Assembly: GCF_000166195.2 (NCBI RefSeq)
Contig: NZ_CM001403.1
Coordinates: 6,094,432-6,158,431, forward strand
Origin: Mucilaginibacter paludis DSM 18603
Lineage (GTDB): Bacteria; Bacteroidota; Bacteroidia; Sphingobacteriales; Sphingobacteriaceae
DNA: 64,000 nucleotides
Direction of reading: 5' to 3'
In this document: piece by piece, positions 53,161 through 61,786 of the stretch
Numbering within the stretch: the stretch's first letter is position 1
Layout: every line of letters begins with the position of its first letter
The notes under the pieces: model-generated
Database searches by the model: none
What the model was told of the DNA's origin: nothing
The model's input: only the letters and a program-made list of their open reading frames with translations
Position numbers and translations under genes: made by a program

Positions 53161-54042
53161 ATGATAAAAGCAGGGCTTTCAAGAATAGTGTTTTTCTTTT
53201 TATACCTGCTGTCGTTATTGCCGTTTTGGTTTTTGTATCTATTGGCTGATGGTATTTATATCGTTCTTTACAAGATAATAGGTTACAGGCGTGAAGTGGT
53301 ATATCAAAACCTGATTAATTCTTTTCCCGGCAAAGGTGCTGAAGAGATTAAGGTGATCGAAAAAAAATACTATCGCTACCTTGCCGATCTGATAGTGGAA
53401 ACGATTAAGATGATCAGCATATCGGCCAACGAAGTTAAGCGCAGGATGAAGGCTACCAACCCTGAATTAGTTACGCATTACTATAACCAAAACAAAAGCA
53501 TTATAGCAGCAGTAGCTCATTATGGTAATTGGGAAATGGCCGCTCATCGTTTTAGCCTGATTCCGGAATATCAAAAAATTATAGTATATAAACCGTTGTC
53601 AAACAAGCGGGCCGATCAATATTACCAGCAGATTAGAGGGCGCTTTGGTGCGATGTTGGTACCCATGAAATCAACACTGCGTAAACTTGCAGCACTAAAA
53701 AATGAGTTGACATTTACTGTATTGGTGTCCGACCAGACCCCGGTGCAGCACGAGGCCCAATATTTTACCCGGTTTTTAAATCAACCAACAGCTTTGTTTT
53801 TAGGGGTAGAAAAAATGGCGGTAATGTTTGATACCGTAGTAGTTTTTGCTGATGTTCGTTGTGTTAAACGCGGCTATTACGAATATAAAATTGTAACCTT
53901 GTTTGATTATGCCAAACAAACCCAACCTTATGAAATTACCGATACCCACACAAAATATTTGGAAGAGATGATTAATAGAGAACCCCAGTATTGGTTATGG
54001 TCGCACAGACGATGGAAGTTTAAACCGGAGGGCGCTGTTTAA
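53161..54042 (+). CDS. LpxL-like lipid A / lysophospholipid acyltransferase
   Basis: 293 aa. HtrB/LpxL-family acyltransferase that adds secondary acyl chains to lipid A or a related lipid. The N-terminal membrane helix is about 8-30, the catalytic HYGNWE (His120, Glu125) gives the H-x4-E motif, and VLVSDQTPV and the SHRRWKF C-terminus follow the family. The stop (TAATG) overlaps the glycosyltransferase start, so the two are translated together. Confidence 0.88.
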   Translation: MIKAGLSRIVFFFLYLLSLLPFWFLYLLADGIYIVLYKIIGYRREVVYQNLINSFPGKGAEEIKVIEKKYYRYLADLIVETIKMISISANEVKRRMKATNPELVTHYYNQNKSIIAAVAHYGNWEMAAHRFSLIPEYQKIIVYKPLSNKRADQYYQQIRGRFGAMLVPMKSTLRKLAALKNELTFTVLVSDQTPVQHEAQYFTRFLNQPTALFLGVEKMAVMFDTVVVFADVRCVKRGYYEYKIVTLFDYAKQTQPYEITDTHTKYLEEMINREPQYWLWSHRRWKFKPEGAV

Positions 54043-55073
54043 TGAGCTTACCTAAAGTAGCCGTAGTAATACTAAACTGGAACGGCAAAAAATACCTGCA
54101 CGATTTTTTGCCATCGGTTTTGGCATCTACCTATCCTAACCTTGAAATTGTGGTGGGCGACAATGGCTCTACCGATGATTCTGTGCAATTTTTAAAGCAG
54201 AACTATCCAACTGTAACCGTTTTACAAAACGAAGAAAATTTTGGTTTTACGGGTGGATACAACAGGATATTGAGCCGCGTTGAGGCAGATTATTATGTTT
54301 TGTTAAACTCGGATATCGAGGTGCCTACCGGATGGATAGAGCCAGCCATTAACTTAATGGAGAGCGACGATCTGATAGCAGCTGCGGCACCCAAAATAAA
54401 ATCATTTAAGCAAAAAACATATTTTGAGCATGCAGGTGCTGCTGGCGGCTTTATTGATAAGTTTGGCTACCCTTTTTGCGAGGGACGTATATTTTTTGAT
54501 ATAGAAGAGGATAGGGGTCAGTATCAAGTATCGAAAGAAGTGTTTTGGGCATCGGGAGCGGCCTTGTTCATCAAAAAGAAGTACTGGGACGAGTGCCTGG
54601 GCTTTGACGAGCGTTTTTTTGCCCACATGGAAGAGATAGACTTATGCTGGAGGTTAAAAAATATGGGTTTAAAGGTAATGTACTGCGCCGAATCAGAGGT
54701 ATACCATGTTGGTGGTGGGACTTTGGATACCGAAAATCCATTTAAAACGTATCTCAATTTTAGAAATAACCTGGTATTGCTTAAAAAGAATTTACCTTTT
54801 TCGAGGGCCGTGATCATCATACCCATCAGGATGGTGTTTGATCTGATGGCCGTTTTTAGATTTTTAAGCGAGCGTAAATATAAAAATGCATGGGCGGTAA
54901 GCCGGGCCCATCAAAATTTTGTAATAAGGTTATTCAATAAAAATATCACTACGGTAAAATCCCGTTATCGCAATTACAATTTAACCGGCATGTACAGGCG
55001 AAGCATCGTCGTTGATTTTTTTGTGAGAAACAAAAAGCACTTTAGTGATCTTGATCCGGCGGATTTTTTGTAG
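54042..55073 (+). CDS. Family 2 glycosyltransferase
   Basis: 343 aa, GT-A fold. The N-terminal nucleotide-sugar part is VAVVILNWNGKKYL with VGDNGSTDDS. The DXD-like motif is NSDIEVP (about 89-95). The catalytic region around EEIDLCWRLKNMG (about 199-211) matches rhamnosyl/mannosyltransferase-type GT2 proteins. It is probably for surface glycan or lipid-linked sugar transfer. The start overlaps the stop of the acyltransferase by one base (TAATG). The 3' end overlaps the convergent MscS gene by 32 bp. Confidence 0.9.
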   Translation: MSLPKVAVVILNWNGKKYLHDFLPSVLASTYPNLEIVVGDNGSTDDSVQFLKQNYPTVTVLQNEENFGFTGGYNRILSRVEADYYVLLNSDIEVPTGWIEPAINLMESDDLIAAAAPKIKSFKQKTYFEHAGAAGGFIDKFGYPFCEGRIFFDIEEDRGQYQVSKEVFWASGAALFIKKKYWDECLGFDERFFAHMEEIDLCWRLKNMGLKVMYCAESEVYHVGGGTLDTENPFKTYLNFRNNLVLLKKNLPFSRAVIIIPIRMVFDLMAVFRFLSERKYKNAWAVSRAHQNFVIRLFNKNITTVKSRYRNYNLTGMYRRSIVVDFFVRNKKHFSDLDPADFL

Positions 55074-57546
55074 GTGCTTCATTAGGTTTAGCTAAGCTGC
55101 CATCTGGGAAATACACCTGGATATCGCGCTTTGGGTGGGGGATTTCTATACCCTCTTTTGCAAATTGCATATATATTTCGCTTAACACATTGCTTTTAAG
55201 CGCCGTCCACTTGCCAATTTCAGCAGCCCAGAAAGATAACTTAAAGTCGATGGAGCTTTCGCCAAAGTTATGCAGATATACGGCAGGTGCGGGTGATTTC
55301 ATAATATCTTCATGATTATTAACCACGGCGTTTAAAATGCCTTCTACCTTACTTACGTCAGATCCGTAGGCAACGCCAACTACAAATTCAACCTGCCGGT
55401 TGTTGTTGGTTAAGGTCCAGTTAATTACATGCTGAGAGATCAGATCGCCGTTAGGCACAATCAACTGAGAGCCATCACCACAATCAATTTTGCTTGACCG
55501 GATGCCTATCTCTGTAATAACACCCGATTTACCACTCACCTCAATAATATCGCCTACCTGTACCGGTTTCTCAAACGCCAGGATAACGCCCGATACCAGG
55601 TTATTAACAATGTTTTGCAAACCGAAACCAATACCTACACCCAAGGCGCCGATAATAATAGTTACCCGGTCCATAGGGATACCTGCGGCGGTTATCGCTA
55701 CAAAAAAGCCAATTACAAATATAGTTAAACGGATGAGCAGGATGGAAGAACGCGTTTTTTTAGCATGCGGTGTCAACTTGGTTTGTTGTCCGGCAAAATC
55801 GTAAAAATAACTGATTACCCTTGCCACCAAGCCCGATATCCAGATCACGATAATAAAAATCAATACACTGCCCAGCGTAAAAGCCGTACTGCTGAATTTG
55901 TACGGATGGTTTAAAAAATCGCCCACCTGGTCGTACAAGTAGTCGTCTATATACAGATTTTTGGTCAAAGCAATTAGCCAAAGTATCGCCGCTACCTTGA
56001 TCACCACATCTTTAAACTTTTTTTGCAATACTTTAAAGTCGATGTATGAAGTTTGGTTTTGATTATCAGCACTCTTGTTAGCTTCTAATTGTAAAAACAA
56101 ACTCTCCATTAATATTTGTACAAACAAGTACATACCCATGCCCAGGCAAAGGTTAAAAACGGCCATTGTGCCCATAATTTTAGCCAGGCTAAAGCGGCCC
56201 GCTATATTCAATAGCACAGATATGCCATTGAGCGCGATAAATATTTTTACAATGATCTCCATAAAAGGAGGGTAATTGCCTGGTGTTGCCTTTAAGTACT
56301 TTAAAATAGAGAATGATGTGTAAATGGCTACGGCCGAGAGTAGTAACAGTAAAATTCTGTCGGCATAAGTTACTGCGAGCATCAAATCGCTAACGGTGAA
56401 TAACAGTGTTAACACCAATAATACCAACCAATAGTTAAATAATGGTTTTGGCCAGTTGTGTTTAATCAACACGCCTGTGCACACCATCGAAATAAGCAGC
56501 ATAGTTTGAGTAAATATCTCGGCCGGATGATCGTAAAGATAAGGCGCCAGGATACTTAAAACTGCCAGGGATGAAGCAAAAGGATGTTTAACAATATAGT
56601 GTGTTTGACTAAAAGTAGCGGTTGCGTCGCTCTTTTTTAGCCGGGCTATTTTACGTTTGCTGTTAAATATCCATGCAAAAAATACCACCAGCAGCAAAAC
56701 GCAACCCAGGTGGCTCCAGTAATTTGCCTTACCTGTAACAAAATATTTATATAATCTGGAGTTAAGGTTATAGGTCTGATCAATTGCACTGCCGGTAGCA
56801 TACTTTTGGGGATGCATATCCCAAATGAACCCATTTTCGTTGTTGATGGCGTTAACTGTAAACTTTTGGATCTTAATATCTACCTTATCGTTAAGGTCGA
56901 TCATCAAAATAGTTAAGGATGAAATCCGGTTTTGTAATAAACCTATTTTAATGATGGATTTTTTGGAGCAACTATCTAACTTTTGCCACTTAACCTCAAG
57001 CTCTTGTACTTGTAAAATGTATTTATCCTGCAAGGTACTATCTTCTGGAGCGCTGTGTACCACACTGTCTTTTTTAAATTTTACAATGTCGCCATGGATA
57101 GAATCTAATTGGTTGCTGTAGCGGGTTAACTTATCTTCCCAGCTATTGAGCTGGTCGGTAATATGATCAACCATAGTCCTGATAGTAACCAGATAGCCCA
57201 GTGTGCCCGAGTTGTCAATGGTTGTTTTCATCAGCGCCATCCGCTTTTCCAACGTAGGCAGGCGCTGGCTGATATCAAGCGTATCAAAACCCTTTGACAG
57301 ATCTGAATTGGTTTGGATATATAAGCTCGTATAGTCCTCTATCCGCCCCAACAGATCATCTAACGAAGCATCATCTGTGCGCTTAAACGATCTCATCAGC
57401 GAAGTGCGCTCCAAAACCTTTTCGCGCAGAGAATCCCTTAAACTCCGGGAAGTTTTTTTCTTGACCTGTGCTGAGCCGTCGTGTACCACCGTGATCAGTA
57501 ATAAAGAAATTAAAACTAACGAAATCAGTTTAAACAAGGGGCGCAT
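55042..57546 (-). CDS. MscS-family mechanosensitive channel, large form
   Basis: 834 aa. There is a signal peptide at about 1-26, then a long coiled-coil periplasmic region (about 35-260), then many hydrophobic helices (about 275-640). The MscS pore and beta domain is at about 620-790 (IIIGALGVGIGFGLQNIVNNLVSGVILAFEKPVQVGDIIEV). The layout resembles MscK/YbdG-type large MscS channels, which release solutes under osmotic downshock. It lies 11 bp after aroQ on the same strand, so it is probably co-transcribed. The last 32 bp overlap the glycosyltransferase. Confidence 0.9.
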   Translation of the reverse strand: MRPLFKLISLVLISLLLITVVHDGSAQVKKKTSRSLRDSLREKVLERTSLMRSFKRTDDASLDDLLGRIEDYTSLYIQTNSDLSKGFDTLDISQRLPTLEKRMALMKTTIDNSGTLGYLVTIRTMVDHITDQLNSWEDKLTRYSNQLDSIHGDIVKFKKDSVVHSAPEDSTLQDKYILQVQELEVKWQKLDSCSKKSIIKIGLLQNRISSLTILMIDLNDKVDIKIQKFTVNAINNENGFIWDMHPQKYATGSAIDQTYNLNSRLYKYFVTGKANYWSHLGCVLLLVVFFAWIFNSKRKIARLKKSDATATFSQTHYIVKHPFASSLAVLSILAPYLYDHPAEIFTQTMLLISMVCTGVLIKHNWPKPLFNYWLVLLVLTLLFTVSDLMLAVTYADRILLLLLSAVAIYTSFSILKYLKATPGNYPPFMEIIVKIFIALNGISVLLNIAGRFSLAKIMGTMAVFNLCLGMGMYLFVQILMESLFLQLEANKSADNQNQTSYIDFKVLQKKFKDVVIKVAAILWLIALTKNLYIDDYLYDQVGDFLNHPYKFSSTAFTLGSVLIFIIVIWISGLVARVISYFYDFAGQQTKLTPHAKKTRSSILLIRLTIFVIGFFVAITAAGIPMDRVTIIIGALGVGIGFGLQNIVNNLVSGVILAFEKPVQVGDIIEVSGKSGVITEIGIRSSKIDCGDGSQLIVPNGDLISQHVINWTLTNNNRQVEFVVGVAYGSDVSKVEGILNAVVNNHEDIMKSPAPAVYLHNFGESSIDFKLSFWAAEIGKWTALKSNVLSEIYMQFAKEGIEIPHPKRDIQVYFPDGSLAKPNEAPTKNPPDQDH

Positions 57547-57557
57547 AGCTTATCGTA

Positions 57558-57977
57558 TTATTCGTTTAATAGGGCTTCAATGGCAAGTCGGTACGAGTCT
57601 AATCCAAACCCGGCAATTACACCTTTGCAGTTGGCGGCAATCATTGATACATGCCTGAATTTTTCGCGCTTATGCACGTTAGAAATGTGTACCTCAATTA
57701 CCGGTACGTTGATGGCTGCAATAGCATCGGCAATAGCGATAGAAGTATGCGTATAGGCCGCAGCATTGATGACGATGCCTTGATAGCTAAAACCAACTTC
57801 GTGCAGTTTATTGATCAATTCGCCTTCAACGTTGCTTTGAAAATATTCAATCTCAACATGAGGGTAGCGTTGGCGTAGTTCGGCTAAATAACTTTCAAAA
57901 TCCGAGCTCCCGTAAATAGATTTTTCACGAACCCCGAGCAGGTTTAAATTTGGTCCGTTGATAATTTGTATCTTCAT
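57558..57977 (-). CDS. aroQ: Type II 3-dehydroquinate dehydratase
   Basis: 139 aa from the start at 57977 (MKIQIINGPNLNLLG). An upstream extension to 58025 precedes the TAnnTTTG box and is not used. It catalyses the third step of the shikimate pathway. Catalytic and substrate residues are visible: Tyr22 (SIYGSSDF), Asn71 in VINAAAYTHTS, and the VIEVHISNVHKREKFRH segment (His97). It shares promoter DNA with the divergent xerD. Confidence 0.96.
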   Translation of the reverse strand: MKIQIINGPNLNLLGVREKSIYGSSDFESYLAELRQRYPHVEIEYFQSNVEGELINKLHEVGFSYQGIVINAAAYTHTSIAIADAIAAINVPVIEVHISNVHKREKFRHVSMIAANCKGVIAGFGLDSYRLAIEALLNE

Positions 57978-57982
57978 CTGCT

Positions 57983-57990
57983 CAAATATA
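57983..57990 (-). promoter_or_regulatory. -7 promoter element of aroQ
   Basis: Minus-strand TATATTTG ends 6 nt before the aroQ ATG. Very short leader predicted. Confidence 0.45.
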
Positions 57991-58006
57991 AAACATTTAA
58001 AATACT

Positions 58007-58906
58007 GTGGATTGGCAGAAAGCAAAAAAAGGCTTTAGTTCGTACTTAAGGCTCGAAAAATCGTTGTCGGCTAATTCTGTAGGGGCGTACCTGGGCGATC
58101 TGGATAAATTGATCCAGTTTGCAGACAGTAAACTGATTAAACTATACCCCGATACTATCGGGATGAATGATTTACGGGAGTTTATTATGTGGGTTAATGA
58201 GTTGGGTATGATACCCTCATCACAGGCGCGCATCATTTCGGGCATCAAAGCTTTTTACAAGTATTTGCTGATGGATAACCAACTCAGCTATGATCCCTCC
58301 GAATTACTGGAAGCGCCCAAATTAATGCGCAAGCTGCCTGATACTTTGAGTATTGTTGATATTGATAAACTGATAGATGCCATCGACCTGTCGAAACCGG
58401 AAGGCATGCGCAATAAAACCATGATTGAAGTACTATACGGATGTGGTTTGCGCGTAACCGAACTGGTTAATTTGCGCATATCAAACCTTTACCTGGATAT
58501 CGAATTTATTAAGGTTTTAGGCAAAGGTAATAAAGAACGTTTGGTACCCATTGGTGCCCAGGCCATCAAATTTTTAAAGATCTGGCTGCAAGAGGTGAGG
58601 GTACATACGCCTGTAAAAATGGGGGAGGAGGACATTGTTTTTTTAAACCGGCGCGGCAACAGGTTAAGCAGGGTTTATGTTTTTATGATGATTAAGGAAT
58701 TGGCTGAAAAAATCGGTTTAAAGAAAAGCATCAGTCCGCATACTTTCAGGCACTCGTTCGCTACGCATTTGATTGAAGGTGGGGCAGATTTACGCGCCGT
58801 ACAGGAAATGCTGGGCCACGAAAGCATTACCACTACCGAAATATATACCCACCTTGACAGGGAATATTTAAAGGGCGTTATTATAGAGCACCATCCCAGG
58901 AGCTGA
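58007..58906 (+). CDS. xerD: Tyrosine recombinase XerD
   Basis: 299 aa from a GTG start at 58007 (no ATG fits). It resolves chromosome dimers at dif with XerC. The N-terminal SAM-like domain is about 5-90. The catalytic core has Arg in YGCGLRVTEL, Lys in LGKGNKERLVP, HTFRHSFATHL (His and Arg), GHESITTTEIYTH and the nucleophile Tyr at the end of that segment. The sequence agrees better with XerD than with phage integrases, though XerC is not excluded. Confidence 0.9.
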   Translation: MDWQKAKKGFSSYLRLEKSLSANSVGAYLGDLDKLIQFADSKLIKLYPDTIGMNDLREFIMWVNELGMIPSSQARIISGIKAFYKYLLMDNQLSYDPSELLEAPKLMRKLPDTLSIVDIDKLIDAIDLSKPEGMRNKTMIEVLYGCGLRVTELVNLRISNLYLDIEFIKVLGKGNKERLVPIGAQAIKFLKIWLQEVRVHTPVKMGEEDIVFLNRRGNRLSRVYVFMMIKELAEKIGLKKSISPHTFRHSFATHLIEGGADLRAVQEMLGHESITTTEIYTHLDREYLKGVIIEHHPRS

Positions 58907-58985
58907 AGAACAAAGCTAACAAAACTGTTGAAGTAGAGTGGCCAGCCCTGCATGGTTAATGGCTGTAAACTCGTCATGCAAAGGC

Positions 58986-59036
58986 GCCAGGACGCTAAGC
59001 ATAAAAAATGAGAACTTTGCGCCTTAGCGTCCTGGC
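58986..59036. terminator. Long hairpin between xerD and the cytochrome gene
   Basis: GCCAGGACGCTAAG (58986-58999) and CTTAGCGTCCTGGC (59023-59036) form a perfect 14-bp stem with a 23-nt loop. It is followed by TTGATTTTT, so it can terminate xerD. On the minus strand it can serve the cytochrome gene. The surrounding words match the composite hairpin at 10171-10238. Confidence 0.75.
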
Positions 59037-59071
59037 TTGATTTTTAGCGAGGCTTTACAATCAACCCCGAT

Positions 59072-59500
59072 TTAAAAATTACATCTTTTTAAATCAGCCT
59101 CAACCTGTTGATCATCTAATAATCCCAGTTTATTGCCGTATGAGTTGTTGATATAGGTTAATACTTGTGCAATTTCCATCGGTGTTAAATCACTTTGAGC
59201 TGGCATTTGCTGGTTATAAGTTTTTCTGTTGATGGTGATGCCTCCCTGTTTGCCGGTTTTTATTGAGCACGACAAATTGTGCAGATTGTTTTTAAGGTAT
59301 ACCGAATCGTTAAGCGGCGGCATTAAAGCGCCCAAGCCCTCGCCATTGGCGCCATGACAGTTTTGGCAATGGGTTTGATAAACGGCCAGACCCGCAGTAT
59401 AATAACGTTTGAAATTAAGGTCGGACTCGGACTGGCACGACGAGATGATGATCGCCACAGCCATAAAAATACCAATAGCCAAAACAACCTTTTGCTTCAT
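59072..59500 (-). CDS. c-type cytochrome lipoprotein
   Basis: 142 aa. It has lipobox ISSC (Cys22) and one haem-binding motif CQNCH (Cys45, Cys48, His49), in YQTHCQNCHGANGEG. The distal Met candidate is in QQMPAQSDLTPMEI. It is probably a periplasmic electron carrier. It overlaps the SCO gene (ATGA at 59500) and is third in a lipoprotein operon. Confidence 0.9.
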   Translation of the reverse strand: MKQKVVLAIGIFMAVAIIISSCQSESDLNFKRYYTAGLAVYQTHCQNCHGANGEGLGALMPPLNDSVYLKNNLHNLSCSIKTGKQGGITINRKTYNQQMPAQSDLTPMEIAQVLTYINNSYGNKLGLLDDQQVEADLKRCNF

Positions 59501-60126
59501 TATTTTTCTTGCTGTAAAGTATGCATATCGGCAACTAATTGCTTAACCTGGTCGGGTACTGTGCCATCATACGATCCACGGATACGCTTTTGCTTGTCAA
59601 CCAGTACAAACCAACCCTGGTGAATAAAGCCACCCTTACCTTCGTTTACAGATACCAGGTAATGTTTTTCGGCTAACTGGTAAACAACCTCTTTTTGGCC
59701 CAGCAACAACCACCACGAGTTGCCGCTGATGCCTAATTTATCAGCATAATCTTTTAAAACCGGTACCGTATCGTGTTTAGGGTCGATGGTATGCGATAGT
59801 ATTTTAACGTTCGGATCGTTTTTAAATTCGTTGTATACCAATAACATATTGCGCTGCATAATGGGGCAGATAGAGGGGCAACTTGTAAAAAAGAAATCGG
59901 CTACGTAAATTTTACCGTCCAGGTTTTTATTGGTGATGGTATCGTTATACTGGTTAACAAATTTAAACGCAGGTATAGTTTGGTAAATGGTATCAACAAC
60001 CGATTTACCATCTACTGTTTTAGTTACCGTTTGGCGTTCCCCATAAATGGGTAAAGTTTTAGTAGCGGCAGAGTGGCATGCATTTAAAAAAGCTAAGCAA
60101 ACCATTGCCCATAGTAGTTGTTTCAT
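59500..60126 (-). CDS. SCO1/SenC-family copper chaperone-like lipoprotein
   Basis: 208 aa. It has lipobox LNAC (Cys17) and a thioredoxin-like fold. The copper-binding motif CPSICP (Cys83, Cys87) is in FFFTSCPSICPIMQ, and the distal His169 is in FIHQGWFVLVD. SCO proteins deliver copper to the CuA site of cytochrome oxidase or act in thiol redox. Gene order is small lipoprotein, SCO, cytochrome c. Both junctions overlap by about 4 bp, so they form one coupled unit. Confidence 0.93.
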   Translation of the reverse strand: MKQLLWAMVCLAFLNACHSAATKTLPIYGERQTVTKTVDGKSVVDTIYQTIPAFKFVNQYNDTITNKNLDGKIYVADFFFTSCPSICPIMQRNMLLVYNEFKNDPNVKILSHTIDPKHDTVPVLKDYADKLGISGNSWWLLLGQKEVVYQLAEKHYLVSVNEGKGGFIHQGWFVLVDKQKRIRGSYDGTVPDQVKQLVADMHTLQQEK

Positions 60127-60536
60127 TTTTTAACGTTTTTTTGCAAGTACGCTTCAGACTGGGCGGTTGCGTCTACCAGCATGGAATCTATTTGTTTTAC
60201 CTGGATTTTTTGCGCTTCCCAATATTTCATAATATCATCATGGTTTTTCCCGGAATTATCCAGGCTGAGTTTTCCCATCCAGTCGCTCATTTTTTCATCA
60301 GCATAAACTAACTTATTACTTAATTCAACAGCCTCTTGCTTGTTCAATTTCAAACTATCAGCTTTTTTAATCAAAGTATCCAGCTTCATTTTATTGATCA
60401 TGGCTTTTTCGTCGTTGGCCATTACCTTTTCGTGGCTGTCCAATACTTCTTTCTGCAAAACCTTTTCTTCTTTTTTTGCATTGGCACAAGCACTAAGCAT
60501 AAGCACTGATACCGCTATGTAAACTAATTTATTCAT
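60123..60536 (-). CDS. Small lipoprotein of the SCO operon, coiled-coil
   Basis: 137 aa from Met at 60536 (MNKLVYIAVSVLML), with lipobox LSAC (Cys18). The earlier start at 60566 would put ten residues before the signal peptide. The mature part is highly charged and helical (KKEEKVLQKEVLDSHEKVMAN...), a likely coiled coil, with SDWMGKLS. No metal motif is obvious. It resembles what older databases call viral A-type inclusion-like lipoproteins. Its role in copper or cytochrome handling is inferred from operon position only. Confidence 0.75.
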   Translation of the reverse strand: MNKLVYIAVSVLMLSACANAKKEEKVLQKEVLDSHEKVMANDEKAMINKMKLDTLIKKADSLKLNKQEAVELSNKLVYADEKMSDWMGKLSLDNSGKNHDDIMKYWEAQKIQVKQIDSMLVDATAQSEAYLQKNVKK

Positions 60537-60577
60537 CCTTTTTATAATGGTTATTAAAAGCGGCAACGTAATTCTGC

Positions 60578-61027
60578 TTATCTCGCATAAGTAATAAAAT
60601 CAATATTAGGTAGCACAAACCCTTCTTCTTTCATCAAAGTGATGATTGATCCACGGTGATGCGTACCATGGTTGATTACATGTGTCATAATATCAGATAG
60701 CCGTGTGGTAAAAGTATCACCTTTTGAATTGGTATAAGTAATGTTCTTGTCAAAATCATCAGGCTGTAGCTGATCAATAAATTCTACCCAGGCCTGGTGG
60801 TAAATTTCCAGATCGTTCCTCATCTCTTCGGGCAAACGTTCGCCCCATATTATAGCCTTTTGCGGAGCACCAATACACCTGTCGAGCCAGATAAGCTGGG
60901 CCGATAACAAGTGTGAAAACAATTGGTATATGCGCTCGTTTTGAGGAAACTGCTTTTCAAATTTGGATAGCAAAATATGGCCTGCCCATTTATCGTATTC
61001 AAAGAGTCGTTTAAAATATCGTTGCAT
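60578..61027 (-). CDS. DinB-family protein
   Basis: 149 aa, four-helix DinB/YfiT-like fold. Histidines are placed as the metal-site triad of the family: FSHLLSAQLIW (His about 43) and MTHVINHGTHHRGS (about 115-128). DinB-like proteins are often thiol-linked transferases or stress proteins. The substrate is unknown. It is 41 bp before the lipoprotein-SCO-cytochrome operon in the same direction, so it may be read through. Confidence 0.85.
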   Translation of the reverse strand: MQRYFKRLFEYDKWAGHILLSKFEKQFPQNERIYQLFSHLLSAQLIWLDRCIGAPQKAIIWGERLPEEMRNDLEIYHQAWVEFIDQLQPDDFDKNITYTNSKGDTFTTRLSDIMTHVINHGTHHRGSIITLMKEEGFVLPNIDFITYAR

Positions 61028-61036
61028 TTGGTTGGT

Positions 61037-61092
61037 ATTGGTTATTGAGTGATTAGGTTATTGATTGGCTTATTGGTAGATTGATTGTTGAT
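61037..61092. repeat. Heptanucleotide tract H6 (degenerate)
   Basis: About eight 7-bp units, e.g. ATTGGTT, ATTGAGT, GATTAGG, TTATTGA, TTGGCTT, ATTGGTA, GATTGAT and TGTTGAT. On the other strand this is the theme of H5. A second short tract (CATTATC, TAATAAC, TAACCAA, TAACTAA) is at 61189-61216, before the stop of the next gene. Confidence 0.55.
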
Positions 61093-61211
61093 TTAAAAGC
61101 TGGATTTTGATAATTAATTACCTGATAATGTGCTGTTTGTTTTATATCTGTTGCGAATTATTGATTTTTACTGATAATTTAATTCGCCATTATCTAATAA
61201 CTAACCAATAA

Positions 61212-61628
61212 CTAAGAACTTCCGCCTCTGTAAGCCTTTCTTTCGCTTGTAAAATCCCACCACTGTTTGTTGCTACCCGGATTATTGGCATAGTAAACCA
61301 CTAACCGGAATTGATCTTCAACACAGGGATCGGTTTTGGTACCTATAAATTGTTGGTGTGCATCAAACAGCTCGGCTCCATTTTTATCTTTAAGCTGATT
61401 GAGGGAGTAATAACCCAAAGCTATCAGGTCGCGGGCAAATTTGGGCCCAATTGATGGGATATTTTGAAAATTAACCAGGGCATTGATTTCCCTTGCGCGT
61501 TGTTCTGTTGTTTTTAGTATTATACAAAGTTCATCCGGAGCGTAGCTGGTAATCTCGGGGAGTGTTATACCTGCTTTTTTAAGCAGGTATTTTTCACTGT
61601 CTTCAAGATCAAGTTTAGGAGTTTTCAT
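61212..61628 (-). CDS. Helix-hairpin-helix protein of the Cdd1 (pathogenicity locus) family
   Basis: 138 aa. The N-terminal part, then helix-hairpin-helix IPSIGPKFARDLIALGYYSLNQLKDKNGAELFD (about 56-90), then Cdd1 features DPCVEDQFRLVVYYAN (about 101-116) and KQWWDF near the C-terminus. Members are probably DNA-binding, and their role is not established. It is a single gene whose end touches the heptad tract at 61189. Confidence 0.82.
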   Translation of the reverse strand: MKTPKLDLEDSEKYLLKKAGITLPEITSYAPDELCIILKTTEQRAREINALVNFQNIPSIGPKFARDLIALGYYSLNQLKDKNGAELFDAHQQFIGTKTDPCVEDQFRLVVYYANNPGSNKQWWDFTSERKAYRGGSS

Positions 61629-61786
61629 TATTCCATATTTGATTTGTTGCCGAAAATATTAATCAAGATTGTTAACCCGAGGCTACGTCATAGCGACTTT
61701 AAATTGTAATTAATGAAGCCATGTGGTAACATGATCAAACAGCCAAGAAATGGAACGTGATTGATGAACCCTAAACTGGATTAACT

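Noticed and set aside
55042..55073. 32-bp overlap of convergent glycosyltransferase and MscS genes as a possible frameshift or error
   Set aside because: Both C-termini are plausible, and convergent 3' overlaps of this size are ordinary.
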